Assembly: GCA_021772895.1 (NCBI GenBank)
Contig: JAJFLC010000002.1
Location: 1-64,000, forward strand
Reading direction: 5' to 3'
Length of the DNA stretch: 64,000 nt
DNA from: Mariprofundaceae bacterium
GTDB lineage: Bacteria; Pseudomonadota; Zetaproteobacteria; Mariprofundales; Mariprofundaceae
Part shown: positions 54,869-64,000 of the stretch, piece after piece
Layout: every line of letters begins with the position of its first letter
How positions within the stretch are numbered: the first letter of the stretch is position 1
The notes under the pieces: model-generated
Databases searched by the model: none
What the model was told of the DNA's origin: nothing
What the model saw: the letters and a program-made list of their open reading frames with translations, nothing else
Made by a program: the position numbers and the translations under genes

Positions 54869-55525
54869 TCAACGATGATTTACTCCTTCAAGCAAGGGAA
54901 CAAAGCTACATGCATCAAAAAACTCATCCATCACCTGCTCACCCTGTTTCCGACGCCGTATCAACCGATGATTACCTTCTTCGCCCTGAGGAAAAAGAAG
55001 AAAACCACCGTCCTTTAACTGCTCCAGCCAAATATCCGAGGCAAACCCTCCCGCAGTGACAATGATCGCGTCAAAGGGGGCATACTCCTCCCAACCGAGC
55101 ATTCCATCCCCACACTTCAGCATCACGTTGGCATGTTTGGCTTTACGTAAATTTTGTCTGGCACGTTCGTGCAAAGATTCAATGCGTTCAATACTGTAAA
55201 CACGGCGGCAAAGACGGGAGAGTACAGCCGTCTGATAGCCACAGCCTGTACCGATCTCCAAAACACGCTCATCTCCTTTCAACTCAAGAAGTTGACTCAT
55301 TCTGGCAACCATATAGGGCTGAGAAATGGTCTGTCCCTCTCCTATTGGCAATGAAGAATCCTGATAGGCATGGCTGGCCAATGCGGCATCCACAAAAAGA
55401 TGGCGCGGTACGATAGACATCGCTTCAAGCACGCGGGAATCATCAATATCCCGAGGAACAAGCTGCTCAGCAACCATCCGTTTACGTGGTCGCTCAAAAG
55501 AAAGATTTTTATTTAATATATTCAA
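54869..55525 (-). CDS. pcm: protein-L-isoaspartate O-methyltransferase
   Basis: Repairs isoaspartyl damage in proteins. Motifs: [12 protein letters not shown], the SAM site [15 protein letters not shown] (about 91-105), and IIVTAGGF. 218 residues, typical. It is seven bases ahead of the yqaA-like gene in the pcm-yqaA-nlpD-rpoS order. Confidence 0.95.
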   Translation of the reverse strand: MNILNKNLSFERPRKRMVAEQLVPRDIDDSRVLEAMSIVPRHLFVDAALASHAYQDSSLPIGEGQTISQPYMVARMSQLLELKGDERVLEIGTGCGYQTAVLSRLCRRVYSIERIESLHERARQNLRKAKHANVMLKCGDGMLGWEEYAPFDAIIVTAGGFASDIWLEQLKDGGFLLFPQGEEGNHRLIRRRKQGEQVMDEFFDACSFVPLLEGVNHR

Positions 55526-55558
55526 AAAATTAAACCATCAGCTTTCGTTACTATAAAA

Positions 55559-55640
<82 letters not shown>

Positions 55641-55663
55641 TACTGCGATGGAATGTATGGGAA

Positions 55664-56041
55664 TTAATCGGCCAGTAAAGCTCTGATGGCATCAAGCTCT
55701 TCTCGAATCATCCGAAGTGATGTCTGGACGTCTTGCTGCTCAACCATTTCACTAAGATCTCCACTCATCAGGCGTTTTTTTGCGCCTCGAATTGTGAAAT
55801 TCAAATCATAAAGAAGATGTTTGATTTGGAGTACCACATACACATCACGATGCCGATAAAAGCGGCGATTTCCACTTTTTTTAACTGGCTTGATATGTTT
55901 GAATTCAGTTTCCCAATAACGAAGAACATGCGGCTCAATACCGCATAAACCACTAACTTCACGAATCGAAAAAAAAAGTTTGTCTGGAAGATCCGGGACT
56001 TCTACACCCGCAGAAAGCAGTGCTTTAGCCTGAGAACTCAA
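55664..56041 (-). CDS. MerR-family regulator (125 aa)
   Basis: N-terminal MerR winged helix ([23 protein letters not shown], then [11 protein letters not shown]) and a short coiled coil. This small type lies after ihfA in many proteobacteria; its targets are unknown. The ATG overlaps the ihfA stop (ATGA). Confidence 0.92.
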   Translation of the reverse strand: MSSQAKALLSAGVEVPDLPDKLFFSIREVSGLCGIEPHVLRYWETEFKHIKPVKKSGNRRFYRHRDVYVVLQIKHLLYDLNFTIRGAKKRLMSGDLSEMVEQQDVQTSLRMIREELDAIRALLAD

Positions 56042-56322
56042 TCATCTTCCCCAAGTAATTTTTCTTTCAACAGTTGGCTTGCACGAAAAGTTACAACCTT
56101 ACGGGAAGCAATTGTAATATCATCACCTGTTTTTGGATTCCTGCCACGGCGAGCATGTTTTTCCCGCACCATGAAATGGCCAAAACCGGAAAGCTTTACA
56201 TCTTCTCCACCCTCAAGCGTTTTCTTGATTTCATCAAGGACAGCTTCAACAATCTGTCCTGACTCTTTCTTAGAAAGCCCTATCCGATCATGCACAATTT
56301 TTGCGATTTCCGCTTTTGTCAC
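56038..56322 (-). CDS. ihfA: integration host factor subunit alpha
   Basis: DNA-bending HU/IHF fold: [19 protein letters not shown] at the start, [21 protein letters not shown] and the arm ending VVTFRAS. The start is taken as GTG 56322, which puts TKAEIA at the expected N-terminus and gives 94 residues; the longer frame adds an unrelated leader. IHF often assists sigma-54 promoters, which is relevant to the nitrate locus. Confidence 0.93.
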   Translation of the reverse strand: MTKAEIAKIVHDRIGLSKKESGQIVEAVLDEIKKTLEGGEDVKLSGFGHFMVREKHARRGRNPKTGDDITIASRKVVTFRASQLLKEKLLGEDD

Positions 56323-56430
56323 TATGGCCCCAACTGCGTTAAATATTGGCAAGTTGCTTGAAAAAACTCGAAACAACTTTAGGGAGTGTATCAGAACCCC
56401 CTGTTTCGTCAACGTTTTTACTAACTAACC

Positions 56431-57114
56431 TTACAGGAAAGACCCACTCACCAGTCGAAGTGTACGATCACAGGAGGCCGCAAGGGCACTGCTATGTGTC
56501 ACCATGAGCACCGCGGCATTTTCTTCCTTACATAACGATTGCAAGGCATCAAAAACATTTTGTGCTGTTGATTCATCCAAATTTCCGGTTGGTTCATCGG
56601 CCAACAAAAGGCGAGGCTTCCCGGCAAGAGCCCTGGCAACGGCCACACGTTGCGCTTCACCGCCAGAAAGCTTTGCAGGCACATGATGTATACGGTCACT
56701 TAGTTTCATTCGATCCAGTAAATCTATAGCCCGTTCGGTAGCTGCTTGCTCTGAAACACCACGAACATGCAAAGGCAACATGACATTTTCAAGTGCTGTC
56801 AACTCCGGTATCAAATGATGTGCCTGATAAACAAAACCAATCGATTCGTTACGTATCAATGCCTGCTGATTCTGACTCAGCCCAAACAAAGACCTTCCAT
56901 CAAGCCAAACTTCACCCTGATCCGCATTATCAAGTGTTCCGAGCAATTGTAAAAGTGTACTCTTTCCAGACCCTGACTCTCCAACAACGGCCAAAAACTC
57001 ACCCTCATTCAGCGTAAAGGAGACACCCTGCAGTACATGTAAATCACCCGCAGGCGAAGGATATTGTTTGTGCACACCCTGAACTGACAGAAGCGGCTGT
57101 GAGCTGCTTTCCAT
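56431..57114 (-). CDS. lolD: lipoprotein-releasing system ATPase
   Basis: ABC ATPase that drives lipoprotein release from the inner membrane. Walker A GESGSGKSTLL (about 45-55), signature LSGGEAQRVA, Walker B LLLADEPTGNLD. 227 residues. It lies downstream of a TPR/CNB gene that separates it from lolC. Confidence 0.94.
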   Translation of the reverse strand: MESSSQPLLSVQGVHKQYPSPAGDLHVLQGVSFTLNEGEFLAVVGESGSGKSTLLQLLGTLDNADQGEVWLDGRSLFGLSQNQQALIRNESIGFVYQAHHLIPELTALENVMLPLHVRGVSEQAATERAIDLLDRMKLSDRIHHVPAKLSGGEAQRVAVARALAGKPRLLLADEPTGNLDESTAQNVFDALQSLCKEENAAVLMVTHSSALAASCDRTLRLVSGSFL

Positions 57115-57117
57115 GTA

Positions 57118-58338
57118 TTAACGTGGCTTCGTTTTCATCAAGGTTTTAATCGTATTCTGCACCCGTTGTTTCTGATACGCCTCAACCACTTTCAATACCG
57201 ATGGATAATTCGCAACAATCTCCTTGAAATCATGACGCGTAAGTTCCATCAGTTCCAAATCATCACCCGCTGTAACCGTTGCTGTTCGTGGTTTATCTGT
57301 CAGCAGAGAAACCTCTCCAAAAAAGGCGCCTTCTTCCATCTTTCCAAGCTCAACCTGTTCGCCTTGCCCCCCCATACCATGGGTTGAAATGCGCACATGG
57401 CCTGAACGAATGAGATAAAAGGTCTCACCTGCCTCACCCTCTTTGACAACCACATCCCCGCTTTTATAAGGCTGAAGATGAAATTTATCAGCCAAAGCGA
57501 GGCGTGCCTCAGGCGGCACACCTTCAAACACCGGTGTAATCGCCAGAACACGTGCAAGCACACGTTTTCTATAAAAATCTTCAACAGTGGCCTGAATGGC
57601 GGGATGTTTTTCTACCCAACGATCAAACGTAACTCGATCAATCATCAGCACGCTCGCATCCGTCTCAGCCACAGCGTCATCATGATGGGTTGTGCGCGCC
57701 ATAAAAGCATGCTCACCAAAAAAATCACCTTCGGTCAAACGTGTATAAACCCGCTTTTTTCCAGAAGCCAAAGGTGCTCCCAAACCAACGCTTCCCATAC
57801 CGATCAGATACAAAAACTTACCATCTTCGCCACGTTTGAAAATGTGATCTCCTGCATTCACCTCACGCAGCTCCAGAGAATCCATGAATGATTCAAGCTC
57901 ATCACCGGATAGCGACGAAAGAAGTGGCACACGTTCAAAACTTAATTTGGCACGATCCTTACCACTGACATCCATCGCACCCATATGATCCATGGGTGAG
58001 ATCGTTGAAATAGCCCAGTCATCACCACGTTCATTTGAGAGTTTTTTCAAACGTTCTTTGACTTCGGTTTTTGTCGAATCAAGACGAAGAATGATTTTAT
58101 TGATTGCAATGGCCTGCACAACAAAACCCTGCTCAGCATAAGCATTGGCAATGGTAATGTAATCTTTAATCGCACCCGCTGTGTCGCCTGTTTTTTCACG
58201 CAATTCAGCCAGCTTTACATGATTACGCAAATCACCCGGCGCAGCTTGATAAAGCTTTTCGATATACTCTAAGGCTTTTTTATATTTCCCATCCAGCAGG
58301 GCTTGCTTTGCCTGATGTTTCAACTGTTCTATTGACAT
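57118..58338 (-). CDS. TPR protein with two cyclic nucleotide-binding domains (406 aa)
   Basis: TPR-like helices (about 5-95, DGKYKKALEYIEKLYQAAP) lead into CNB domain 1 (about 140-260, GDHIFKRGEDGKFLYLIGMG, FFGEHAFMA) and CNB domain 2 (about 272-390, GDVVVKEGEAGETFYLIRSG, FFGEVSLLTDKPRTATV). Domain 2 keeps the FGE and PRTA phosphate-binding segments, so a nucleotide could bind there. There is no DNA-binding or catalytic domain. It sits three bases from lolC and three from lolD, so it is probably translated with them. Confidence 0.85.
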   Translation of the reverse strand: MSIEQLKHQAKQALLDGKYKKALEYIEKLYQAAPGDLRNHVKLAELREKTGDTAGAIKDYITIANAYAEQGFVVQAIAINKIILRLDSTKTEVKERLKKLSNERGDDWAISTISPMDHMGAMDVSGKDRAKLSFERVPLLSSLSGDELESFMDSLELREVNAGDHIFKRGEDGKFLYLIGMGSVGLGAPLASGKKRVYTRLTEGDFFGEHAFMARTTHHDDAVAETDASVLMIDRVTFDRWVEKHPAIQATVEDFYRKRVLARVLAITPVFEGVPPEARLALADKFHLQPYKSGDVVVKEGEAGETFYLIRSGHVRISTHGMGGQGEQVELGKMEEGAFFGEVSLLTDKPRTATVTAGDDLELMELTRHDFKEIVANYPSVLKVVEAYQKQRVQNTIKTLMKTKPR

Positions 58339-58341
58339 AAA

Positions 58342-59589
58342 TTATTCGTACCTTAACGCATCAGCAGGCGGAACACTTGCCGCCCGCCATGCTGGATATA
58401 TCGTCGCCACCAACCCCATGACCAAACTAACCACGACCACTATAATAATAGAAACAGGGTCAATAATCGAGGGAACATGATCAATATAATAAACATCTCC
58501 AGAGAGAAACGTTACTCCTGTGACCGTTTCAATAAAAGAAAGCAGCGCATCCAGCTTCCAAGCAAGTAACAGGCCGAAAGCTGCGCCCGCCAAAGTGCCC
58601 AGACCCGAGAGCAGACAACCCATCACAACAAACACTCGCATGACCGACATATGGGTTGCACCTACCGTCTTTAGAATAGCAATTTCCTTGCGCCGCTCCA
58701 TCACCACCATCACCAGCGAAGAGACCATATTAAACAAAGCGACCATCACGATCAGAGAAAGAATTATACCCATCACAATCCGCTCAAGTTTCAGTGCTTT
58801 GAAAAACGAACGATGCCTGTGCATCCAGTCCGTCACCCATGCCTGGGCAGGCAATGCCATGCGCACTGCCATGGCAACATCACTTGCCCGGCTTCGATCA
58901 TGTAAATGAAGTTCAATGCCTGTCACGCGGTTTCCAAGACGATTCAGCCGCTGTACCGAAGCAATGGATGTCACTATCAGTCCAACATCGTATTCATAAA
59001 ACCCGGAATCAAAAATACCAATCAGTTTAAATGCACGCATACGGGGAGCCATGCCTGACGGACCGACCCCACTTTTTGGCGAGATAAGGCGAACATGATC
59101 ACCAATTTGTAAACCCAGTTTTCGAGCCAGATCTTTCCCCATTACAATTTCAAACGGTGAGGCATCGGGATCAACACTTAAAAATTTTCCAGAAACAACA
59201 TGTTCAGCAATCGAAATTTCCCGGGCCGGATCAACACCTTTCAAAATAGCCCCTGTCGACTGAGCATGGTGATTTGCAAGCACCTGTGCGGATATATAAG
59301 GAGCAGCCCGTTCAACACCTTCAATCGATTCTACCCGCTTCAACCATTCAGGCCACGCTTCAAGCGTCTCTTCAGGCCCCTGCACATCGACATGAGATGC
59401 AAAACCAAGGATTTTATCTTTCAATTCAGCATCAAAACCATACATCACCGAAAGCACAATAATTAAAGCAGCAACACCAATCGCAACACCAATCGCAGAA
59501 CTCCAACCTATAATGGAAACAAATCGTTCATCCCGGCGCGAGCGCAGGTAGCGACGCGCCAACATCCATTCATAAGGTTTGATCATCAC
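58342..59589 (-). CDS. lolC: lipoprotein-releasing system permease (LolC/LolE family)
   Basis: Inner-membrane permease with an N-terminal helix (about 28-50), a large periplasmic domain (about 50-270) and three C-terminal helices, as in LolC/LolE. Start MIKPYEWMLARRYLRSRRDERFVS is typical. 415 residues. Only one permease gene is present, suggesting a single LolCD-type system. Confidence 0.94.
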   Translation of the reverse strand: MMIKPYEWMLARRYLRSRRDERFVSIIGWSSAIGVAIGVAALIIVLSVMYGFDAELKDKILGFASHVDVQGPEETLEAWPEWLKRVESIEGVERAAPYISAQVLANHHAQSTGAILKGVDPAREISIAEHVVSGKFLSVDPDASPFEIVMGKDLARKLGLQIGDHVRLISPKSGVGPSGMAPRMRAFKLIGIFDSGFYEYDVGLIVTSIASVQRLNRLGNRVTGIELHLHDRSRASDVAMAVRMALPAQAWVTDWMHRHRSFFKALKLERIVMGIILSLIVMVALFNMVSSLVMVVMERRKEIAILKTVGATHMSVMRVFVVMGCLLSGLGTLAGAAFGLLLAWKLDALLSFIETVTGVTFLSGDVYYIDHVPSIIDPVSIIIVVVVSLVMGLVATIYPAWRAASVPPADALRYE

Positions 59590-59696
59590 CTTGCTACACT
59601 CTCCATTATATTTGATAACACTCAGTTACTGAACGTTGAAACCCGGATAAAAACGTTCTGAAAAAGTCCGAATGCTTTTTTAGAGAAATTAATTCC

Positions 59697-60866
59697 CTAA
59701 TCCTTACGCAGCCGATCGGAAACAGCAACAGGCGTTGGGAAACGCAAAACAATCCAGTAAGATGAAACCATAAACGTCATCACCGTACTCGCCTGAATTA
59801 AATAGGAAACCTCGGCACCAATCATACCAATATCCAAAGCCAATACAGCGATCAACAACGAAAACTCACTCATTTGGCCGAGACGGAAACCCACTTCCAT
59901 AGAACGTTTAGGAGATTCGCCTGATTTTTTTAATAACCACTTAAACACAACCGGCTTAAGCACCAGCATAATTAAGGCGAGCAACAATGCCGGTAGAATT
60001 ACTTTCTGCAACACCACAAGGTTCAGGCTTGCACCCACTGAAAAAAAGAATATGACCAGAAAAAAATCACGCAGTGGCTTTAAGCGCTCTGCAATAAATT
60101 TTGAAATCGGCCCTGTTGCTAATGATACCCCTGCGATAAATGCACCAATTTCATGCGACAAACCAAATACCGCCGCCAATTCGGCCATTCCCAGACACCA
60201 GCCAATCGCCAAAAGAAAAATATACTCCTGTATCTTATCGAAATGCCGAATCAATATACCCAAAACATATCGCTCTACCAGATAAGCAAACACAAACATC
60301 AGCGGCAACGTAAGTACAAGTGAACTCATTTCAAGCAGCGGCATTTCACCTCTGCTCATGCCCTCCAAAAACAGCAACACCGCAATGGCAATCACATCCT
60401 GAAGTAATAAAATACTGATCATCACCTCGCCTGTATGCCGATGATGAAGCACTGTCGTAGGCAAAAGTTTCAAACCAATAATGGTACTGGAAAATATCAA
60501 CGTAAACCCAATCACCAGTGACTCAGTCATCGTGAAGCCAAACATATAGCCCAAAGTCACGCCGATAGCTAAAAAGAGTATCGAGCTGAGTCCTGTAACA
60601 ATTGTAGTTTTACGAAGCAGATGGAAAAACTTCTGGGCAGGCAGGTCGAGTCCAATCAAAAAAAGTAAAAATATAATACCGACATGAGCAATCGCTTTCA
60701 CAATATCCGGATCAGGAACCAGCCCTGCCCCCCAGGGACCCAGACAGATTCCTAATAGGATATAAGAAACCAACAGTGCCTGACGCGCATAAAGGGCAAT
60801 CGTTGCCAGCACTGCGGCACCTGTAAAAATCAGGAAAATGGTGAAAAAGACCGGATCTTCCGTCAT
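59697..60866 (-). CDS. CPA2-family cation/proton antiporter (389 aa)
   Basis: Kef/Na+-H+ exchanger fold with about 12 membrane helices (LIGLDLPAQKFFHLL, VIGFTLIFSSTIIGLKLLPT, SHEIGAFIAGVSLA). It lacks the C-terminal TrkA-N domain of KefB/C, so glutathione control is unlikely. K+ or Na+ specificity is unknown. ATG 60866 has GGGAG upstream. Confidence 0.88.
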   Translation of the reverse strand: MTEDPVFFTIFLIFTGAAVLATIALYARQALLVSYILLGICLGPWGAGLVPDPDIVKAIAHVGIIFLLFLIGLDLPAQKFFHLLRKTTIVTGLSSILFLAIGVTLGYMFGFTMTESLVIGFTLIFSSTIIGLKLLPTTVLHHRHTGEVMISILLLQDVIAIAVLLFLEGMSRGEMPLLEMSSLVLTLPLMFVFAYLVERYVLGILIRHFDKIQEYIFLLAIGWCLGMAELAAVFGLSHEIGAFIAGVSLATGPISKFIAERLKPLRDFFLVIFFFSVGASLNLVVLQKVILPALLLALIMLVLKPVVFKWLLKKSGESPKRSMEVGFRLGQMSEFSLLIAVLALDIGMIGAEVSYLIQASTVMTFMVSSYWIVLRFPTPVAVSDRLRKD

Positions 60867-60944
60867 GTACACACTCCCAACTTAGATAATCAATATCCTA
60901 TTCTAGTTTAAAAACCGGAACACGGAGGAACTCGCCGGAAAATT

Positions 60945-62282
60945 TCAGCTTAAATATCGAAAATAAAGATAGACATGTGCAATCGCAATGCTCATCAACA
61001 TTAAGCCAAAGGCATGTTTCATGAATTGCAAAAATGCAATCGGATGTCCCGCACGCTGAGCAAAACCGGCAACAATCAGGTTTGCCGATGCCCCAATCAA
61101 CGAGCCATTACCACCCAGACATGCACCCAGTGCAAGCGCCCACCAAAGAGGTGTTAAATGTTCCGTACCACCAAATGTTGGTGCCATATTTTCAATCAAA
61201 GGAATCATCGTCGCGACAAACGGGATATTATCAATCAATGCAGAGGCGACGGCAGATACCCAAAGAATCGCCCCGGCCGTTGCGTTCAAGTCACCACCGG
61301 TTAATTCAAGTGTCTTGTGAGCCAACATTTCAATCACACCGGTATGTTCAACACCCGTTACAATGATAAAAAGCCCAACAAAAAAGAAAATGGTTGTCCA
61401 TTCCACTTCAGCCATGATGCCTTCATAAGCATGATCCTTGCTTTGTAAATCCTCTCCCCACGTTTGCAACACAAGCAGCAATGCAGCACCAAACATTGCA
61501 ATTGATGCAGGCTGTAGATGAAAACTATGCGCAACCGTAAAACCGGAAATCACCGCAAAAAGTACAAACAGACTCTTCTTCAAAAGCGGGACATTTTTAA
61601 CTGCATCATGTTCATTAAACTGCATCACCAGTGCCTTGGCTTCTTCTGTTGCATGCAGATTTTTACCAAACATAAACCAGATCACAATCATCGTTACCAA
61701 CATAATCAACGGTGTAATTGGGGCTATATTTACCATGAAATCATAAAAAGAAAGCCCTGCTGCCGAACCAATCATAATATTAGGCGGATCACCGATCAGT
61801 GTTGCCGTGCCACCAATGTTTGAAGCAATAATTTGCGCAAAAAGAAATGGGTAGGGTTTAATGTTCAGGGCATCGGTAATCAACAGTGTCACAGGCGCAA
61901 TCAGTAACACAGTCGTAACATTATCAAGAAACGCGGAAAACACAGCGGTTACAACCGAGAGAACCAATAAAATACCCCAGGGGTCCCCTTTCACCATTTT
62001 TGCTGATTTAATGGCGACAAACTGAAACATCCCTGTTTTCTGACTGATCGCCACAATCACCATCATACCAGTCAGCAGACCAATCGTATTAAAATCAATG
62101 CCGGCTACAGCTTGTTCCTGCGTGATCACACCACAGAGAATCATCATACCTGCGCCCAACAGGGAAAGAACCGCACGATTGAATTTTTCGGCCATAATGA
62201 CGACATACACAATCAGCAAAAGCGATACTGCGACCCAGGTCGGATCCAGTCCAAAAATCACGTGGTTCACTGTTTCATGCAT
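60945..62282 (-). CDS. ArsB/NhaD-family ion transporter (445 aa)
   Basis: Ion transporter superfamily with two repeats. Signature stretches are FLDNVTTVLLIAPVTLLIT with GGTATLIGDPPN in the first half, and IDNIPFVATMIPLI with GNGSLIGASANLI in the second. This favours NhaD-type Na+/H+ antiport over arsenite export, but the substrate is open. ATG 62282 has GGAG eight bases upstream and overlaps the CBS gene stop. Confidence 0.88.
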   Translation of the reverse strand: MHETVNHVIFGLDPTWVAVSLLLIVYVVIMAEKFNRAVLSLLGAGMMILCGVITQEQAVAGIDFNTIGLLTGMMVIVAISQKTGMFQFVAIKSAKMVKGDPWGILLVLSVVTAVFSAFLDNVTTVLLIAPVTLLITDALNIKPYPFLFAQIIASNIGGTATLIGDPPNIMIGSAAGLSFYDFMVNIAPITPLIMLVTMIVIWFMFGKNLHATEEAKALVMQFNEHDAVKNVPLLKKSLFVLFAVISGFTVAHSFHLQPASIAMFGAALLLVLQTWGEDLQSKDHAYEGIMAEVEWTTIFFFVGLFIIVTGVEHTGVIEMLAHKTLELTGGDLNATAGAILWVSAVASALIDNIPFVATMIPLIENMAPTFGGTEHLTPLWWALALGACLGGNGSLIGASANLIVAGFAQRAGHPIAFLQFMKHAFGLMLMSIAIAHVYLYFRYLS

Positions 62283-62748
62283 CAAACAACTCCTCATGCG
62301 TAAATTTTCCTAGGCAACGCAACACATCGCTACTGGCAATAATCCCAACCAGTTCATTTTCTTTGTTGGCAACCATCGCATACTCAAAACGGTCATGCGT
62401 AATCAACTCAGCGGTCACTGAAAGAAGCGATTCATTTTCATGCACGATGGTCGGATTTCTGTCCATCAATTCAGCCACTTCGACATTCAAAATCTGCTTA
62501 TAATGTTTGCGAAGCAAGCCCATATCCGGTGCATATGGAATTGATTTCAAATAGCCTTTCACGATGTATTCAGGCACAAGTTTGGAAAGCAAATTGATCG
62601 TATTCAGCGCGCCAAGAATTTTGTTGTTTTCATCAACGATAGGAATCATTCGAAATGAATTTTCGTTAAGAATATCGATAATATCAGACACCTTCTGATC
62701 CTGACGACAACTAATCACATCTTTGGTCATTATCAATCCTGCATGCAT
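62275..62748 (-). CDS. CBS-domain pair protein (157 aa)
   Basis: Two CBS motifs (about 1-60 with MTKDVISCRQDQKVSDIID; about 90-150 with MDRNPTIVHENESLLSV and GIIASSDVLRCLG) make one Bateman module that usually binds adenine nucleotides. Overlap with the transporter downstream suggests it regulates that transporter. Confidence 0.87.
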   Translation of the reverse strand: MHAGLIMTKDVISCRQDQKVSDIIDILNENSFRMIPIVDENNKILGALNTINLLSKLVPEYIVKGYLKSIPYAPDMGLLRKHYKQILNVEVAELMDRNPTIVHENESLLSVTAELITHDRFEYAMVANKENELVGIIASSDVLRCLGKFTHEELFDA

Positions 62749-62774
62749 CTTAACCTACCACCGATTTTAGTTTT

Positions 62775-64000
62775 TTACTCGGGTCGCATATGAGGAAACA
62801 ATAAAACATCCCGAATCGAATGCTGTTCTGTTAACATCATAACCAGACGATCCACACCGATGCCAACGCCTGCAGTCGGTGCCATACCATATTCCAGTGC
62901 ACGCAAATAATCTTCATCCACACCCGTCGCCTCAAGATCGCCAGCGGCCTTTGCCTGCGCCTGAGCCACAAAACGACCACGTTGATCATCCGGATCATTA
63001 AGCTCAGAGAATCCATTAGCAATTTCTTTGCCAGCAATGAAGAGTTCAAAACGATCTGTAACCGTTGAATCTTCATTATTTCGCCGTGCCAGTGGTGATA
63101 CATCAACCGGGTAATGTGTTACAAATGTCGGTTGATTTAACTCACCCTCAACCAACTCTTCAAAGAGGGCTGTCAGATAATGGCCTGCCTTCCAGGTAAT
63201 CAACGGTTTGAAATTTTCAATTTCCTGCAAACAAATGGTTGCCAGCAACGCCTTATCATTTGCATGTCCGCGCAAATCAGGGCGCTTCTCAAACACAGAT
63301 TCATCCAGCCTGATACGTTTGAATGGCTGAGCAAGATCAACTTTAACACCATCCCACTCAACTTTGGAAACACTCAGACCATTCGCCACACCACGAATCA
63401 GTGATTCAGTGGTGTCCATCGCATCATTAAAATCTGCATAAGCCTGATAAAATTCCACCATCGTAAATTCAGGGTTGTGTGTTGCATCCAACCCCTCATT
63501 ACGAAAGTTGCGATTGATTTCAAATACACGTTCAAAACCGCCCACTACAAGACGTTTCAAATAAAGCTCAGGTGCAATACGCAGGAACAAGTCCATGCCC
63601 AGTGCATTATGGTGGGTTACAAACGGACGCGCCGCAGCACCACCGGGCAGGGTCTGAAGCATCGGAGTTTCCACTTCCATAAAACCCTTATCTTCCAACC
63701 CCCGGCGAAGAAGCGACACCGCTTTTGATCGTGTGCGGAAGGTATCCCGCGACTCAGGCGTCACCATAAGGTCAACATATCTCTGACGATATCGCAGCTC
63801 TTTATCACTTAAACCATGCCACTTTTCAGGTAATGGGCGAAGACATTTTGAAATCAGCTCGATATGATTAAGTTTGATCGAAAGCTCGCCCGTTTTGGTT
63901 TGAAACAGAGTGCCTTCAGCCCCCACAATATCACCTAAATCCCATTTCTTGGTTGGATTGTAGATTTCAGCGCCACCCAGCGCATCACGGTTCAAAAACA
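62775..64000 (-). CDS. lysS: lysyl-tRNA synthetase (C-terminal part, cut by window edge)
   Basis: Class II synthetase: end of the anticodon-binding OB fold ([20 protein letters not shown]), motif 2 ([20 protein letters not shown]) and motif 3 ([16 protein letters not shown]). The frame is open at the right edge with no start in the window; about 407 codons of some 500 are present. It heads the run down to the antiporter genes. Confidence 0.97.
   Translation of the reverse strand, partial: FLNRDALGGAEIYNPTKKWDLGDIVGAEGTLFQTKTGELSIKLNHIELISKCLRPLPEKWHGLSDKELRYRQRYVDLMVTPESRDTFRTRSKAVSLLRRGLEDKGFMEVETPMLQTLPGGAAARPFVTHHNALGMDLFLRIAPELYLKRLVVGGFERVFEINRNFRNEGLDATHNPEFTMVEFYQAYADFNDAMDTTESLIRGVANGLSVSKVEWDGVKVDLAQPFKRIRLDESVFEKRPDLRGHANDKALLATICLQEIENFKPLITWKAGHYLTALFEELVEGELNQPTFVTHYPVDVSPLARRNNEDSTVTDRFELFIAGKEIANGFSELNDPDDQRGRFVAQAQAKAAGDLEATGVDEDYLRALEYGMAPTAGVGIGVDRLVMMLTEQHSIRDVLLFPHMRPE

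Noticed and set aside
60945-62282. Arsenite export pump ArsB
   Set aside because: The fold fits, but no ars genes are nearby and the signature stretches are as consistent with NhaD-type antiporters, so no arsenic role is claimed.

Overview
The window comes from a Gram-negative bacterium of the phylum Pseudomonadota. Lipoprotein sorting genes (lolC, lolD), an rpoS-nlpD-yqaA-pcm block, an ihfA-merR pair beside tRNA-Pro and a periplasmic nitrate reductase support this. The gene orders look gamma-like. A Zetaproteobacterium or other deep-branching relative is possible, but the sequence alone does not settle it. About 60 genes and 5 tRNAs are readable; there is no CRISPR array, rRNA or prophage.

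Region 1 (1-14.7 kb) is mixed. It holds gene debris at the left edge, an orphan flagellar-rod-like gene and ppsA. A Crp-family regulator, a DUF4142 gene and a DUF4242 gene split by a decayed IS110-family element follow. Next come an Lrp-type regulator divergent from leuA, then a small detoxification cluster (GFA protein, azoreductase, DUF2798, alpha/beta hydrolase, methyltransferase). An SDR gene divergent from a TetR regulator with two palindromic operators, a dienelactone hydrolase and a second methyltransferase complete it.

Region 2 (14.7-44.7 kb) is a 30-kb nitrate utilisation locus. On the minus strand, a long co-directional run goes from an outer-membrane porin through nirB, nirD, nasA, napF, napD, napA, napB, moaA, modA, modB, modC, moaC, moaD, moaE and mobB. 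It continues through a PNPOx-like gene, mobA, moeA and mogA to cobA. It therefore supplies two nitrate reductases, a siroheme nitrite reductase, the molybdenum cofactor, molybdate uptake and the first siroheme step. On the plus strand lie a glutamine amidotransferase, a cyclic-nucleotide-binding protein, nrtA-nrtB-nrtC, a periplasmic twin PilJ-domain protein, narK and a bifunctional phosphatase/kinase. Well-spaced sigma-54 promoters (GG-N10-GC) stand before the porin, nirB, nrtA and narK, giving 5' leaders of 26 to 33 nt. Two of them have 7-3-7 palindromes at enhancer distance. This points to nitrogen control of the whole locus by an NtrC-like activator that is not in the window.

Region 3 (44.7-47.8 kb) is an accessory gap with hipBA, a truncated XRE-type gene, REP-like debris and three tRNAs (Arg-ACG, Ser-GCT, Ser-TGA).

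Region 4 (47.8-64 kb) is core genome on the minus strand: serS, gyrA, tRNA-Arg(CCT), apt, rpoS, nlpD-like, yqaA-like, pcm, tRNA-Pro(GGG), merR, ihfA and lolD. A TPR/double-CNB protein wedged between lolD and lolC follows, then a cation/proton antiporter, an ArsB/NhaD permease, a CBS-pair protein and lysS (cut by the window edge).
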